This document shows, piece by piece, positions 1-10,082 of a DNA stretch of 64,000 nucleotides. Both the position numbers and the translations under genes were made by a program. The DNA comes from an uncultured Ignavibacteriota bacterium. Lineage in GTDB: Bacteria; Bacteroidota; Ignavibacteria; Palsa-1295. The notes under the pieces are model-generated. The model was not told the DNA's origin, searched no databases, and worked only from the letters and a program-made list of their open reading frames with translations. The stretch covers positions 124,001 through 188,000 of the forward strand of contig CAIUMP010000021.1 of assembly GCA_903900335.1 (NCBI GenBank). Reading direction: 5' to 3'. Each line of letters opens with the position of its first letter. Within the stretch, counting starts at the first letter, position 1.

Positions 1-267
1 ATGGAGCGGATGGCCGGCGGCTTCTTTCCGTCTTTGGAAGACTACAGTAGTAGGTATGGATTATCGGCAAGCGGAGCCGGGGCGCGGCGCAGCGCATCAT
101 GCGTTATCCTGCACCCGGGGCCTGTGAATCTTGGAGTGGAACTGGATGCGGAAGTATCAGGTGGTGAGCAGTCGTTGGTATTGAAGCAAGTCAAGCGTGG
201 TGTAGCGGTTAGAATGGCTGTCTTGGAGTGGATGTTTGAATCGGAAACAAGTAGCAGAGTAGAATGA
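1..267 (+). CDS. pyrB: Aspartate carbamoyltransferase, C-terminal part (partial)
   Basis: This is the last 88 residues of aspartate carbamoyltransferase, which joins carbamoyl phosphate to aspartate in de novo pyrimidine synthesis. The reading frame is open from the first base of the window, so the gene begins upstream. The conserved ending is visible: an [11 protein letters not shown] stretch followed by [18 protein letters not shown], both typical of the PyrB C-terminal domain. The TGA stop overlaps the ATG of pyrC by four bases, so the two are probably translationally coupled. The first ATG of the window is within the protein and is not the real start. Confidence 0.9.
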   Translation: MERMAGGFFPSLEDYSSRYGLSASGAGARRSASCVILHPGPVNLGVELDAEVSGGEQSLVLKQVKRGVAVRMAVLEWMFESETSSRVE

Positions 268-1538
268 ACCTCCTATTACAAAATGCTCGGATCATTGACC
301 CCTCGCAGAAGCTTGATGCCTCCGGGATGGATATTGAAATCCGGAATGGTGTGATCGCTCGGATCGGTCAGGGGCTGAAGCCCGATGGCGATAGCAGGGA
401 TCTGGCCGGCGCTGTTGTCGCTCCCGGCTTCTTTGATATGCATGTTCATCTTCGCGAACCAGGGCAGGAGTACAAGGAGACGATCGAGTCGGGGCTTGGC
501 GCTGCAATGGCCGGCGGATTCACGGGGGTCTGCTGTATGCCAAATACCGAGCCTTCGATCTCCGATCCGTTCGTTGTTAGCTACATAAAGGAGAAGGCGG
601 CGGGGCATCTTGTGGATCTGACGATCTGTGGCACAATGACGAAGGACCGCGCTGGCGAAGAGCTTTCACGGATGGATGCATTGGCAAAATCCGGAATCCG
701 GATGATCTCGGATGATGGTGTAGCTCTGAGAAGTTCGCAGATGATGCGGCGGGTTTTCGAGTACGCTAAGATGTTCGATCTGCTGGTAACCCAGCATTGC
801 GAAGAGCACACGATGACTGTGAAGGCTCCGGTGAACGAGGGGCGGGTTTCGACCAAGCTTGGGTTGACGGGTTGGCCTTCGGTCGCAGAGGAGATAGTCC
901 TATCGAGGGATATCTTGCTTGCGGAGTATGTCGGCGGAGTAAGGTACCACGCGGCGCATCTGAGCACAAAGGGCTCGGTTCGCATAGTTCGAGAGGCCAA
1001 GTCGCGGGGAGTGGCAGTGACCTGCGAGGTGACACCGCATCATTTCGCCCTCACTGAAGATGCCGTCGAGCGTCATGGAACGATGGCAAAGATGAATCCG
1101 CCCCTTCGGACGCAGGAAGATATTGATGCGATCATCGAAGGATTGAAGGATGGTACGATCGATTGCATCTCTACCGACCACGCACCGCACGCTACTCATG
1201 AGAAGGAGACGGACATGGTGAGCGCCGCTTTTGGGATCATAGGACTTGAGACGGCTCTGCCGCTCGGGATAACTCATCTGGTGGAGTCGGGGAGACTGAG
1301 TCTCGTGGAGTACATCACAAAGTGCTCTGTCAATCCTAGGGCAGCGTTGCGGTTGCCGCAGGTTTCTGTCAAAGAGGGGACGTTGGCCAATCTGACGATC
1401 TTTGATCCGAAGGCGAAATGGCGCTTCATGGAGCAGGATATTCGATCTAAGTCCCACAATACTCCGTTTATTGGCCAGGATTTTGTGGGAAAGGTGATCG
1501 GCAGCATAAATAATGGGTTGTCTCACTGGCCGCGTTAG
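264..1538 (+). CDS. pyrC: Dihydroorotase (class I)
   Basis: A 424-residue dihydroorotase, catalysing ring closure of carbamoyl aspartate to dihydroorotate, the step after PyrB. The zinc-binding [10 protein letters not shown] motif lies near residues 59-68, followed by MPNTEP, QHCEEH and HAAHLS; the catalytic region STDHAPHAT is near residue 303. Length and motifs fit the class I (Bacillus/Aquifex type) enzymes. The ATG overlaps the pyrB stop, so the start is well supported. No other pyrimidine gene follows; the operon seems to end here. Confidence 0.95.
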   Translation: MNLLLQNARIIDPSQKLDASGMDIEIRNGVIARIGQGLKPDGDSRDLAGAVVAPGFFDMHVHLREPGQEYKETIESGLGAAMAGGFTGVCCMPNTEPSISDPFVVSYIKEKAAGHLVDLTICGTMTKDRAGEELSRMDALAKSGIRMISDDGVALRSSQMMRRVFEYAKMFDLLVTQHCEEHTMTVKAPVNEGRVSTKLGLTGWPSVAEEIVLSRDILLAEYVGGVRYHAAHLSTKGSVRIVREAKSRGVAVTCEVTPHHFALTEDAVERHGTMAKMNPPLRTQEDIDAIIEGLKDGTIDCISTDHAPHATHEKETDMVSAAFGIIGLETALPLGITHLVESGRLSLVEYITKCSVNPRAALRLPQVSVKEGTLANLTIFDPKAKWRFMEQDIRSKSHNTPFIGQDFVGKVIGSINNGLSHWPR

Positions 1539-1608
1539 TCTCCCGAGGTTCTCCTGCGCAGCGCGGTAACGAAAGCGTGTTTCTGATTTTGATGTTTGCA
1601 GTTTTTTC

Positions 1609-2055
1609 ATGCTACGAGCGATTCTGTTCTTCGCGTTTCTTGTGACATGCTCTGCGACTCAGTTGCACTCGAGCGGGCGCGGATTCGCAAGAGCCCCCGT
1701 AAATGATCCTCGGCTACGAACTCAAATTCAGAAGCTCATTGTGGCCCTAAACAAGCGCGATTTAGATAGCGTCAGATCGCAAATTAGTCCTTCGAGAGTG
1801 TTCGTAGAGATTACCACGAAGCCAGGAGCCTATTTGTCTAACAGCCAGACTATTCTGGTGATGGAATCCTTTATTCGGACTCGGACAGGAATATCCTCAG
1901 TGTTCGATTTTGTCTCTGATGATGGTCGATTCGGGAGCGCCTCGGGTACGATGACTGCTACGGAAGGTGGACGGCGCGTTAGTTATCGACTAGATTTTGG
2001 ATTCGTTTTGAGTGGCGGAGGAAGTTGGCTGCTGAGCCGCATAAGCATTCGCTGA
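1609..2055 (+). CDS. Exported DUF4783-like protein
   Basis: A 148-residue protein with an N-terminal hydrophobic signal segment (residues 1-20). The rest resembles the DUF4783 family, small NTF2-like exported proteins seen in Bacteroidota: a helix with LNKRDLDSVRSQIS, then beta strands ending in WLLSRISIR. Its molecular role is unknown. It lies 70 bases after pyrC on the same strand and could be cotranscribed. The family assignment is by pattern recognition and is not certain. Confidence 0.6.
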   Translation: MLRAILFFAFLVTCSATQLHSSGRGFARAPVNDPRLRTQIQKLIVALNKRDLDSVRSQISPSRVFVEITTKPGAYLSNSQTILVMESFIRTRTGISSVFDFVSDDGRFGSASGTMTATEGGRRVSYRLDFGFVLSGGGSWLLSRISIR

Positions 2056-2144
2056 GCCACATTTCTTAGAGACTGGCGTAAAAATGCTTTACACGTGTCA
2101 AAAATCGGCCACCACTCGTAACAAACGGCAGTTTGAAGTGTTAT

Positions 2145-2477
2145 TATACTGTAGCTGAGATCGGGATTAAGGGGATTAGGTCTTCTTGGCCCGGAAATTG
2201 ATGCTATTATTTACAGCGTCCCTAAATCTGAACGAGTTCGCAGTGACTTAATCATTAAAGGGATAGAGAAAATTGAAAGAAAGTCGCTGAAACCTCTGAA
2301 ACAATCCAAATTGGTTTGTCGTAAGAGGTGACAGAAGCAGAGAGCAACCGGATGAGCACACATCCGAGCTAGCTCGAAAAAGTTTAGCCGGGGATACTAG
2401 GGACAACCCTCGGCTATGAAGACACAACACAACTCAATCAGACCTCGGGGAACTCTCACCACCCGGGGTTTTTTTTT
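2145..2477 (+). ncRNA. Candidate structured non-coding RNA
   Basis: A roughly 500-base gap between two plus-strand genes has no convincing reading frame but contains several hairpins: CGGATG/CATCCG (2351-2368), an AGCCG.GG/CC.CGGCT stem around 2388-2416, and a CCTCT/AGAGG pair enclosing a CCAAATTGG core near 2294-2328. It ends in a strong intrinsic terminator. A TATACT -10-like box sits at 2145-2150, though no good -35 is seen. The transcript would be about 310-320 bases. It does not match RNase P, 6S, SRP or tmRNA signatures I know. It could also be only a long leader plus terminator. Confidence 0.35.
2443..2477 (+). terminator. Rho-independent terminator
   Basis: CCTCGGG (2443-2449) pairs with CCCGGGG (2462-2468), with one G-U pair, followed directly by nine T residues (2469-2477). 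It ends the candidate RNA region upstream of the sensor kinase gene. Confidence 0.75.
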
Positions 2478-2553
2478 GGACTTACTCAGTCCACGAGTGC
2501 AAAATACGCAATTGTTGCGCGGCCATCTAGAAATCTAGAATTTTACTGCTGAC

Positions 2554-5500
2554 TTGCGCGGTGTCTTTGGCTTCTTGCGGGCTCTGCGGAGGAACGGTAT
2601 ACCAAGAAGCATCATTCAATACTATCAGAATGATTCACTGTTCAATTTGAACTTCAAATCGGGAATACAGATAGTGTCCCGAAGGAGCCGCGAGGTGATC
2701 GCCAGGCTCATTTCGTTGTTTAAGAAAAACTCGATCGGGACAGGGCACTCCCTGGGATTCTTGATCCCGCCGCCTATTGCTCGGCGGGTCATCGTGGGGC
2801 TCGGTGCCACTTCCGCGTTTATTTTCCTTGTCGCCCAAATCGCGACCGTTGCGGGATTCGATGACGCGAACGAAGTATTGAGTCAGACAGAGATCACGCG
2901 TCTTACCAAAGAACGGCTTAAGGGAATTGCGCTTGCCCTTGATAGTACCCGTGAGTGGCTCGCTAGAGATCCAATGGTTCGGTCTGCCTTGGTCTCAAAC
3001 AATCCGTCATCGTTGTTCCGACTACTTCGGGAACGCGACTCCGCTTACGCAGCCCGCGTTCGTGCGTCGGCACTCTATGGTGATCCCATCACAAACAATG
3101 TAGATAGAGAGGCCTCGTCGAGTGGAATAACAGCGACACACGGATTCGCGATCTATTCATGGGATGGTCGGCTTGTTTCGTGGTGTTCCTCTGGCACGGG
3201 AGGCCTGGGATTCGATACCACGTTGAAAGGGAATGCACTACTGCAAAGTCGGGATCGGGGTGTCATGCTGGACAATGGTCCCGTGCATGTCAGCCTTTTC
3301 GCTATCCAGAAATTGGTTTCGCCTGGCGGAAATGTAGAAGGCTATGTCGAGTCGAAGCGGCTTCTTATCTCCAAAGATCCTCTCTCCAATGGTCGGACGA
3401 CTGGATTTGTAGATGACATACGAGCCCGTGCTGGGCGGGAAGTAACCTTAGTATTCGGCGCAGTAGAGGAGCCAAGGCGAGTCAATTCGGGGTTGCCGCA
3501 GGTCGACTTGTATGCCGATCCCAGCGACCCTGCGAGTTTTGTGGGGAGACTCTCAGTTAGCGATGCCGCTACACCTGAGCCTTCCCTTTTTTCAAGAGTA
3601 CTACACCAGGTATGGACCGCGGGACTTAGTCTAGCGACACTCGTTGCACTGCTCTGGCTGCTCATTTCGATCGCGGTTCGGGATGGATCGAATTCTATAT
3701 CGCAAGCGGGTGGTGAACGTACGGATGATCCCAACGAACAGGGGGTAGAACTTGAGCCAGGAGGATCCAGGCGGCCGCTTCTTACTCGAACCTACTATTC
3801 CATACTGGCGCTGATTATTCTGATCTCTGCGAGGATGCTGCTCTCCTCGCTTGGTTCCATAGGTAGTATTGTGGGCCAGGCATATCAGGATCCGAGCGAT
3901 TTTGCTTCGGACTGGGGATCTGGCATGGTTCGGAACCCGCTCGAACTATTCTTAACAACAGTTTTCGCAACCACAGCGGCGGTTATGTTGTGGATCATTT
4001 GGATGCCGAGAAAGCAGTTGGTCAGAGATGACGCGCGGAAGAAGGATATCCGCGAAATTGTCAGACGAGAACGAACTACGCTTCTTGTCTTCACCGTAGT
4101 CGCCCTCCTTGGATCGCAGTTCCTGGTTGATGGATTGAGTGAAACAGTGGCGGCGATAGTCCGGAACGGCTCGCTGCGTTATTTGAGCGTAAAACAGGTA
4201 TTACCCGCTCCTGGAATGCTCATGATGTTACTGTCTTTTTTGGGGATCGGGGTTACGTACTTCTTTCTCACTGCGCTTGTACTCACGTTCGCCTTACGAG
4301 CGGCGATCTTCATCATACCCCGGACTGTTTCGCTCGGTATACGGATCGCTGCAGGAGCTGCATTAATTGCAATCATGATGGCAGCGGCAGGGTTCGGAGT
4401 GCAGGGACTCCATCTCACGGACACAAGCTTGCTTTATAGAGCATCCCTGGCGGCTTTCATCTTCTCAATTAGCCTGGCTGTCATTCTGATTGACACCTTT
4501 TCGAGCGATCCGACGCAGACAACCCCATCGTTCCTTTACAAGCTTCCCCGCTCGAGTCGTACGATCCTATTTATTCTAGCCGGAAGTGCTGTGTTGATGG
4601 CACCTCTCGTTGCATCCAAGCAGTTCGGAACAGATAAAGAAATTGCACGCACCTTTGTTCAGGACAATACTGGTGTAGAAACCCCTGCATTAGAGACAGT
4701 TGCTTCACAGGTCCTGAACACCGCTTCGAGACGAGCAGTGGAGTGGTACTCATCGGGTCATGATTCGATCGCGCTTCGCCAGACAGCGCTAATTTCCTGG
4801 CTCCAAGGGCTTCGGGAACATCAGGAGTGGAATGCAATTGTCGATATTTATGATGCCACTGGCAATATCCTCTCCCATTATTCAACTTCCGATGCCGCGA
4901 CCGAGCAAGCTCGACTTCGACCCACCATGGATTCCGTTCTTCGGATGATTCGAAGACGGGATACCATTACGGATGCGTTCTTTGTTGAAGTACCTTGTTT
5001 CACTTCGTCCTGCACTCCTGCGGTGGTTGGCGGTATATTGACTAATGCAACTCCGGTTCTAGTTTCTCCGACGTCAGTTCTTCCCGCGCTGCCAAGCGCT
5101 GCGGCAAAGCCCGCGTTCGTTACAGTTGCCTTGTGGACCGATCTACCTGCCCTGGCGGCACCACGCTCCAGATTTAACCTACTTTCAGGGGCGGCTCAGT
5201 CCGCGAACGCTGGGCCCGTGCTCGATGGTGGATTCATCTTAGCGCAATATAGGCCAAACCTCCGACGTCTTACGAACACACCAACGCTGGATGTTCCAGG
5301 GAGCATACCTTCGGCCTTTGAACGAATACTCCGCACGCGACAATATTTTTGGCACGAAGGGGTTATTGACGGGGCAAAGTACCAGACCCTTTACTACCGC
5401 ACGAATCGATCAATGCAGCGTGACGAGAAGGCTGCGGTACTGACAGTCAGCATACCGGAACCCACTTTCGGGAAGATCACGGAGTTTGGGCTGAGAATGA

Positions 5501-7032
5501 ATGCCATCGGGCTCATCTACGGCACGTGCATCGTGATCCTTCTTTTGCTTGCTCGACAACTTGGGACTAGCAGGCTCCGTTTTACTCTGAAATTTCGGGA
5601 TCGCATTTTTCTCATCGTCCTGCTGATTGCACTCGTTCCGCTTGTCGTGGTTACGAACGTGACTCGAACGCTATTGACGGCAAGAGCCTCATCCGAGCAA
5701 ACTGCACGGCTTACGCGCGACGCATCGGTCATCAAAGAGAGAATTTCCAGGCAGCTTGAAGCCTCTGTCATCTCTAGCCTGGCTCTTCATAGCGAAGTCG
5801 AGAACCTTGCGGAAATAATTGGTAGGGAATTCAGCGTCTACGATGCGACAGGTCGCCTCCGAGCGAGCAGTCGTCCAGAATTTTATGAATCTGGAATGCT
5901 TCCCAGCATTCTTAATGCCTCGGTGATCGAAGAGGTAGTTTTTGGCAAACGGTCTTTCTATACCCAACCGGTCCAGATCGGATCTCAATTATATGAGGCG
6001 GGATACCAACCCATTACATCGGCTGATGGCCTGAGACTGCTCGGGGTGATCGCCTTAGCGACTCGTGACGAACAATCCAATGTCGAAGCCGAGATCGCAC
6101 GCACAACCAGTCTGATCTACGGCACTTTTGCGGCTCTCGGTCTTGTGCTACTCGGCATAGGTGCGCTTTTTGCGGCCCGAGTCGCGTCACCTATTCTCGC
6201 CTTGATGCGGGCCACAGAACGAGTTGCTCAGGGTAAGCTCTCGACTTCCATCCCGGTTACGCGGCAGGACGAAATCGGAGAGTTAATGCAATCCTTCAAC
6301 TCCATGACACGCGAACTTGAAAAGAGTAGGGAGATTGTTGCTCAAACGGAACGAGAGATTGCGTGGAAGGAGATGGCGCGGCAGGTTGCGCATGAGATCA
6401 AGAATCCACTGACCCCAATGAAGCTTTCAGTCCAACACCTGGAGCATGCACATGAGGCCAAGGATCCTAACTTCAGTTCCATTTTCCGAAGAGTGATTGG
6501 TACCGTATCTGAGCAGATCGACGTGCTGACGAGAATTGCTACCGAGTTCTCAAGGTTTGGTGCAATGCCACGTCGTAAGTGGGGGCCTGTCTCGTTGCGG
6601 AAGGTCGCAGATAGCGCTGTCGCCCTATTCGACGCTGATCGTAGTCGGATCCGGTTCATTGTGGATGTTCCCAAGAATCTACCGATGCTTCATTCTGACG
6701 AAGACGAACTGCGTCGAGCGTTTGTGAATCTGCTTCGGAACGCAGTTCAGGCGATCGAAGGCTGGGGTATCATTGTCTTCAGAGCAAGTTTGAGGCAGGG
6801 GATGATCCACGTCAGTCTGAGCGACACAGGGTCCGGAATGTCAGAAGAGACACTCAAACGCGCCTTTGATCCAAACTTTTCGACCAAGACAAGTGGGATG
6901 GGGCTGGGGCTTGCTATCGTCAAAAAGACCATAACAGACATGTCTGGTTCAATTCGGGTTGAGAGCCGCCCGGGCCATGGTACCACGTTTTTGATAGATC
7001 TACCAGCCCGAGGGTACGTTGAAGAGGAGTAA
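2554..7032 (+). CDS. Large NtrY-like sensor histidine kinase
   Basis: A 1492-residue membrane histidine kinase. The first membrane helix is near residues 79-100, followed by an outer domain to about 350, a block of some seven to eight further helices (about 352-690), a second outer domain (about 690-980), two helices, a third sensory segment and a last helix near 1185-1205. Then come a HAMP linker, the HisKA H-box with phospho-acceptor His1280 (AHEIKNPLTP), an N-box (LLRNAVQAIE, about 1395), DTGSGM and the GMGLGLAIV ATP lid. This architecture resembles NtrY-family kinases but is about twice their usual length. No response regulator is adjacent. The TTG start at 2554 lacks a clear ribosome binding site, so the N-terminus is uncertain. 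Confidence 0.85.
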   Translation: MRGVFGFLRALRRNGIPRSIIQYYQNDSLFNLNFKSGIQIVSRRSREVIARLISLFKKNSIGTGHSLGFLIPPPIARRVIVGLGATSAFIFLVAQIATVAGFDDANEVLSQTEITRLTKERLKGIALALDSTREWLARDPMVRSALVSNNPSSLFRLLRERDSAYAARVRASALYGDPITNNVDREASSSGITATHGFAIYSWDGRLVSWCSSGTGGLGFDTTLKGNALLQSRDRGVMLDNGPVHVSLFAIQKLVSPGGNVEGYVESKRLLISKDPLSNGRTTGFVDDIRARAGREVTLVFGAVEEPRRVNSGLPQVDLYADPSDPASFVGRLSVSDAATPEPSLFSRVLHQVWTAGLSLATLVALLWLLISIAVRDGSNSISQAGGERTDDPNEQGVELEPGGSRRPLLTRTYYSILALIILISARMLLSSLGSIGSIVGQAYQDPSDFASDWGSGMVRNPLELFLTTVFATTAAVMLWIIWMPRKQLVRDDARKKDIREIVRRERTTLLVFTVVALLGSQFLVDGLSETVAAIVRNGSLRYLSVKQVLPAPGMLMMLLSFLGIGVTYFFLTALVLTFALRAAIFIIPRTVSLGIRIAAGAALIAIMMAAAGFGVQGLHLTDTSLLYRASLAAFIFSISLAVILIDTFSSDPTQTTPSFLYKLPRSSRTILFILAGSAVLMAPLVASKQFGTDKEIARTFVQDNTGVETPALETVASQVLNTASRRAVEWYSSGHDSIALRQTALISWLQGLREHQEWNAIVDIYDATGNILSHYSTSDAATEQARLRPTMDSVLRMIRRRDTITDAFFVEVPCFTSSCTPAVVGGILTNATPVLVSPTSVLPALPSAAAKPAFVTVALWTDLPALAAPRSRFNLLSGAAQSANAGPVLDGGFILAQYRPNLRRLTNTPTLDVPGSIPSAFERILRTRQYFWHEGVIDGAKYQTLYYRTNRSMQRDEKAAVLTVSIPEPTFGKITEFGLRMNAIGLIYGTCIVILLLLARQLGTSRLRFTLKFRDRIFLIVLLIALVPLVVVTNVTRTLLTARASSEQTARLTRDASVIKERISRQLEASVISSLALHSEVENLAEIIGREFSVYDATGRLRASSRPEFYESGMLPSILNASVIEEVVFGKRSFYTQPVQIGSQLYEAGYQPITSADGLRLLGVIALATRDEQSNVEAEIARTTSLIYGTFAALGLVLLGIGALFAARVASPILALMRATERVAQGKLSTSIPVTRQDEIGELMQSFNSMTRELEKSREIVAQTEREIAWKEMARQVAHEIKNPLTPMKLSVQHLEHAHEAKDPNFSSIFRRVIGTVSEQIDVLTRIATEFSRFGAMPRRKWGPVSLRKVADSAVALFDADRSRIRFIVDVPKNLPMLHSDEDELRRAFVNLLRNAVQAIEGWGIIVFRASLRQGMIHVSLSDTGSGMSEETLKRAFDPNFSTKTSGMGLGLAIVKKTITDMSGSIRVESRPGHGTTFLIDLPARGYVEEE

Positions 7033-7096
7033 GCGAATTGACTCCGCACCATACTATTTCAGGTTCTGTTTGGCACTCATACGCAAATGGTAACCT

Positions 7097-7999
7097 ATGC
7101 TTTTTGATCTTCCCGTCGTCGAATCTCGGTTGAATGAACCCACTGCTCCAGAACGTGAGGCCAGACAGCCTCGTCCGGAGTGGCTGAAGGTAAAACTACC
7201 GTCCGGTGAGACCTTTCACAACCTGAAGAAACTCATAGACAGTAAGAGTCTGCATACGGTCTGTGAGGAAGCGCGATGCCCGAATATGGGGGAGTGTTGG
7301 AGCGCAGGCACTGCCACGTTCATGATACTTGGCGACACTTGCACGCGTTCTTGCGGATTCTGTGCTATCAAGACGGGACGCCCACTCACACTGGATACGA
7401 ATGAGCCCAGACATGTTGCCGAAGCTGTCCGCTCGATGAAGGTGCGGCATGCCGTGATCACCAGCGTGAATCGGGATGAGTTGAAGGATGGTGGTTCAAT
7501 CATTTTTGCGGAGACCATCCGCGAAGTACGAAGATTAAATCCGGGTACAACGATAGAAGTGTTGATTCCGGATTTTAAGGGAAAAGAGGATTGCCTCGAT
7601 CGAATTCTCGATGCCGGACCAGACATTCTGAATCACAATACTGAGACTGTACCAAGCCTCTACCGAATTGTCCGTCCTCAGGCAAAGTACAAGTGGTCCC
7701 TGAAAGTCCTCCGGCGGGCCAAAGCGGCTGGCTTCGTGACAAAGACTGGTATCATGCTTGGGCTCGGAGAACCACGTGAGGAATTGCTACAAACGATGCG
7801 GGATCTGGCAGAGGAAAAGCTGGATATTCTGACTCTTGGGCAATACCTCCAGCCGACCAAAAACCACCTGCCAGTTCACAGATTTGTGCATCCCGATGAA
7901 TTCCGAGAACTACATGATCGCGGGATTGAAATGGGTATTCGAATCGTCGAAGCGGGACCTCTGGTCCGAAGTTCCTACCATGCAGAGAAGCACGTGTAA
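7097..7999 (+). CDS. lipA: Lipoyl synthase
   Basis: A 300-residue radical SAM enzyme that inserts two sulfurs into protein-bound octanoyl groups to make lipoate. The auxiliary cluster motif CEEARCPNMGEC (from Cys56) and the radical SAM CTRSCGFC (near residues 82-89) are both intact, and the C-terminal RSSYHAEKH carries the RSSY serine that ligates the auxiliary cluster. Length is typical. No lipB lies beside it. It is followed by waaA after only 17 bases and may be cotranscribed with it. Confidence 0.96.
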   Translation: MLFDLPVVESRLNEPTAPEREARQPRPEWLKVKLPSGETFHNLKKLIDSKSLHTVCEEARCPNMGECWSAGTATFMILGDTCTRSCGFCAIKTGRPLTLDTNEPRHVAEAVRSMKVRHAVITSVNRDELKDGGSIIFAETIREVRRLNPGTTIEVLIPDFKGKEDCLDRILDAGPDILNHNTETVPSLYRIVRPQAKYKWSLKVLRRAKAAGFVTKTGIMLGLGEPREELLQTMRDLAEEKLDILTLGQYLQPTKNHLPVHRFVHPDEFRELHDRGIEMGIRIVEAGPLVRSSYHAEKHV

Positions 8000-8016
8000 A
8001 ATAGCCCAGTATCCTA

Positions 8017-9303
8017 TTGCTATTTCTCTACAATCTGGTTCTCCCCGTGTTGCTGGCCGCGGCACGGGTGATGGCATGGTTCAACCCAAAGGTAGCAAGA
8101 GGGCTTGCGGGTCGTCGAGCTGCTACAGTTGAACTTCGTGACCATTATTCCAAGCCAGCGATCGGAAACCCGCGTCTACTTTGCCACGTTGCTTCATACG
8201 GTGAGCTTGAACAGGCAAAGCCCGTTATTAGTGAGTTGAGGCGATCCTACCCGAACATCCACATTCACCTTACCTTCTTCTCTCCTAGTGGATATGAGAA
8301 CGTAGTCGGAAAGTACGAAGAGGTCGATGTTATTTCCTATCTCCCATTAGACTTACGTGCCGACGTCTCATCCTTTCTCGATCTGACGAAACCCGATCTT
8401 GTGCTCTTCGCTAGGTATGACGTTTGGCCTAACTTCGCTGCCGAGTTAGCTCGCCGGAAGACGCCAACAATTCTCTTCTCGGCGACCGCCTCCAATAGCT
8501 CCCGCCGAATGTTGCCGCTGGTTAGCGGGCTGCTTCGGCGTACGTATTCGGGACTGACCAAGCTTCTGACAATATCTGAAGCAGACAAGGCCGTATTTAC
8601 AAGGATGGGGGTTCCGGCCGAGAAGATCGCGGCAGCGGGGGATACGCGATTCGATCAGGTTGTAACACGTAAAGAGCGGGTGGCACGGGCGGAAGGAGTA
8701 CTCCCGGACGGGATTGTCACAGACCTTCAGGAGAAAGGGACGCTTGTGTTCGTCATGGGGAGTGCATGGCCGGAGGACGAGGCCATCATCCGTGCCTCGA
8801 TCCAGCAGAGTATCGAGCGCGGAGATAACATACTTGCCATCGTGGTCCCACACGAGCCTACGGACGCGAATGTCAGAGATCTGCTGGCCGATTACCCCCA
8901 GAAGGCGATCCGATTTTCGGAATTATCTAACTATCAGCGTCAGCCGATTATCATAGTGGACTCCATTGGCAAGCTCTTCGGGCTTTACCGGTATGCAGAT
9001 ATTGCAATGATAGGAGGAGGTTTTGGCGCGGGGGTCCACAACGTCCTGGAGGCAAGTGTATGGGGCGTCCCGGTAATCGTTGGTCCGAATCACCGAAAAT
9101 CACAGGAAGTGCAAAGGCTTATCGATTCACTTGCAGCCTTTGAAGTGGGCAACGCGAAAGAATTCGACTTTGCATTCTGGCAGTTGGTGGTTTCTGAGGA
9201 TCTCCGGAGCGGGACGGGGGAAAAGGGGCAGCGTTTCGTTGAGGCACAATGTGGCGCGACCCACCGAATCATGAACGAGATAACCAGCGTGCTGAGTACT
9301 TAA
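8017..9303 (+). CDS. waaA: 3-deoxy-D-manno-octulosonic acid (Kdo) transferase
   Basis: A 428-residue Kdo transferase that adds Kdo to lipid A precursors at the inner membrane, so the organism makes LPS-type lipid A. An N-terminal membrane anchor (LVLPVLLAAARVMAWF) is followed by the N-terminal Rossmann half with HVASYGELEQAKPVI and FARYDVWPNF, and the C-terminal half with GGGFGAGVHNVLEA, the conserved nucleotide-sugar site. It starts with TTG 17 bases after lipA. Its stop overlaps the stop of the convergent amidase gene by four bases. Confidence 0.93.
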   Translation: MLFLYNLVLPVLLAAARVMAWFNPKVARGLAGRRAATVELRDHYSKPAIGNPRLLCHVASYGELEQAKPVISELRRSYPNIHIHLTFFSPSGYENVVGKYEEVDVISYLPLDLRADVSSFLDLTKPDLVLFARYDVWPNFAAELARRKTPTILFSATASNSSRRMLPLVSGLLRRTYSGLTKLLTISEADKAVFTRMGVPAEKIAAAGDTRFDQVVTRKERVARAEGVLPDGIVTDLQEKGTLVFVMGSAWPEDEAIIRASIQQSIERGDNILAIVVPHEPTDANVRDLLADYPQKAIRFSELSNYQRQPIIIVDSIGKLFGLYRYADIAMIGGGFGAGVHNVLEASVWGVPVIVGPNHRKSQEVQRLIDSLAAFEVGNAKEFDFAFWQLVVSEDLRSGTGEKGQRFVEAQCGATHRIMNEITSVLST

Positions 9304-10082
9304 CTTCGCTCGTAAATCGCTTTGTACTTCTTAATACCTTCGAGGATCCCACGCGCATAATTATTCTGCCCGGCCTCACTTTTGAGCAATGCTTCCTCTT
9401 TGGGGTTGCTGATGAATGCCGTCTCCACATACACACTTGGCATCGCCGCTCCCACGAGCACGAAAAAGCCAGCCTGCGAAACGCCGTTGCTCTTAATCTT
9501 AACCTTTGAACAGACGCTGTTTTGAACGAACGCGGCGCATTTCTCGCTGAACTTTACATCCTGACTACGCGACATAGAGGTGAGAATAAAGTCCTCGTCG
9601 GAGAGATTGTTATATCGTGACTTATTCTTCTCGTATTGGATCACAGCATTCTCGCGCGCAGCCACGCGGATAGCAGCGTCGGTTTTGCCGGGGCGGAGGA
9701 TGTAAGTGGTTAGACCCGTTGCCTTGGAGGGCTTCTGCGGGGTCGAGTTGCAATGCACGCAGATGAAGAGCTTGCCGTGGTGCTCATTCGCGATCTCTCC
9801 GCGTCGATAGAGCTCTATGAACCGATCATCTTTCCGAGTATAGACAACCTTCACACCCGGCATCTCCTTCTCGATGAGCTTGCCGAGCTTGAGGATGATC
9901 CCAAGTGCGCCCTGCTTCTCCATGTAGCCGTTCGTGCCGATAGCACCAGCGTCCTTGCCGCCGTGTCCGGCATCGAGAACGATGACGTCAAGATGCGGGT
10001 GGGACTTTAGACTCTCCGTCGGGGCTGACGAAGAGGTAAGAAACAGCCATCCGAGCAAGGCTGGAAGAAGGATGAATATCAC
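9300..10082 (-). CDS. N-acetylmuramoyl-L-alanine amidase (Amidase_3)
   Basis: A 260-residue exported zinc amidase that cleaves the bond between N-acetylmuramate and the stem peptide, an AmiC/CwlM-type fold. An N-terminal hydrophobic stretch (IFILLPALLGWLFL) serves as signal or anchor. The zinc ligand motif LDAGHGGKDAG lies near residue 37, a second histidine in FICVHCNS and the catalytic glutamate in VYVETAFISNP near the end. The start overlaps the yajQ stop by four bases, so the two genes are coupled. No SPOR or LysM domain is present. Confidence 0.9.
   Translation of the reverse strand: MIFILLPALLGWLFLTSSSAPTESLKSHPHLDVIVLDAGHGGKDAGAIGTNGYMEKQGALGIILKLGKLIEKEMPGVKVVYTRKDDRFIELYRRGEIANEHHGKLFICVHCNSTPQKPSKATGLTTYILRPGKTDAAIRVAARENAVIQYEKNKSRYNNLSDEDFILTSMSRSQDVKFSEKCAAFVQNSVCSKVKIKSNGVSQAGFFVLVGAAMPSVYVETAFISNPKEEALLKSEAGQNNYARGILEGIKKYKAIYERS

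Noticed and set aside
2320-2360. CAGAGAGCAA-type string reminiscent of RNase P RNA
   Set aside because: The other conserved blocks of RNase P (GAGGAAAGTCC, ACAGAACCCGGCTTA) are missing and the length is short.
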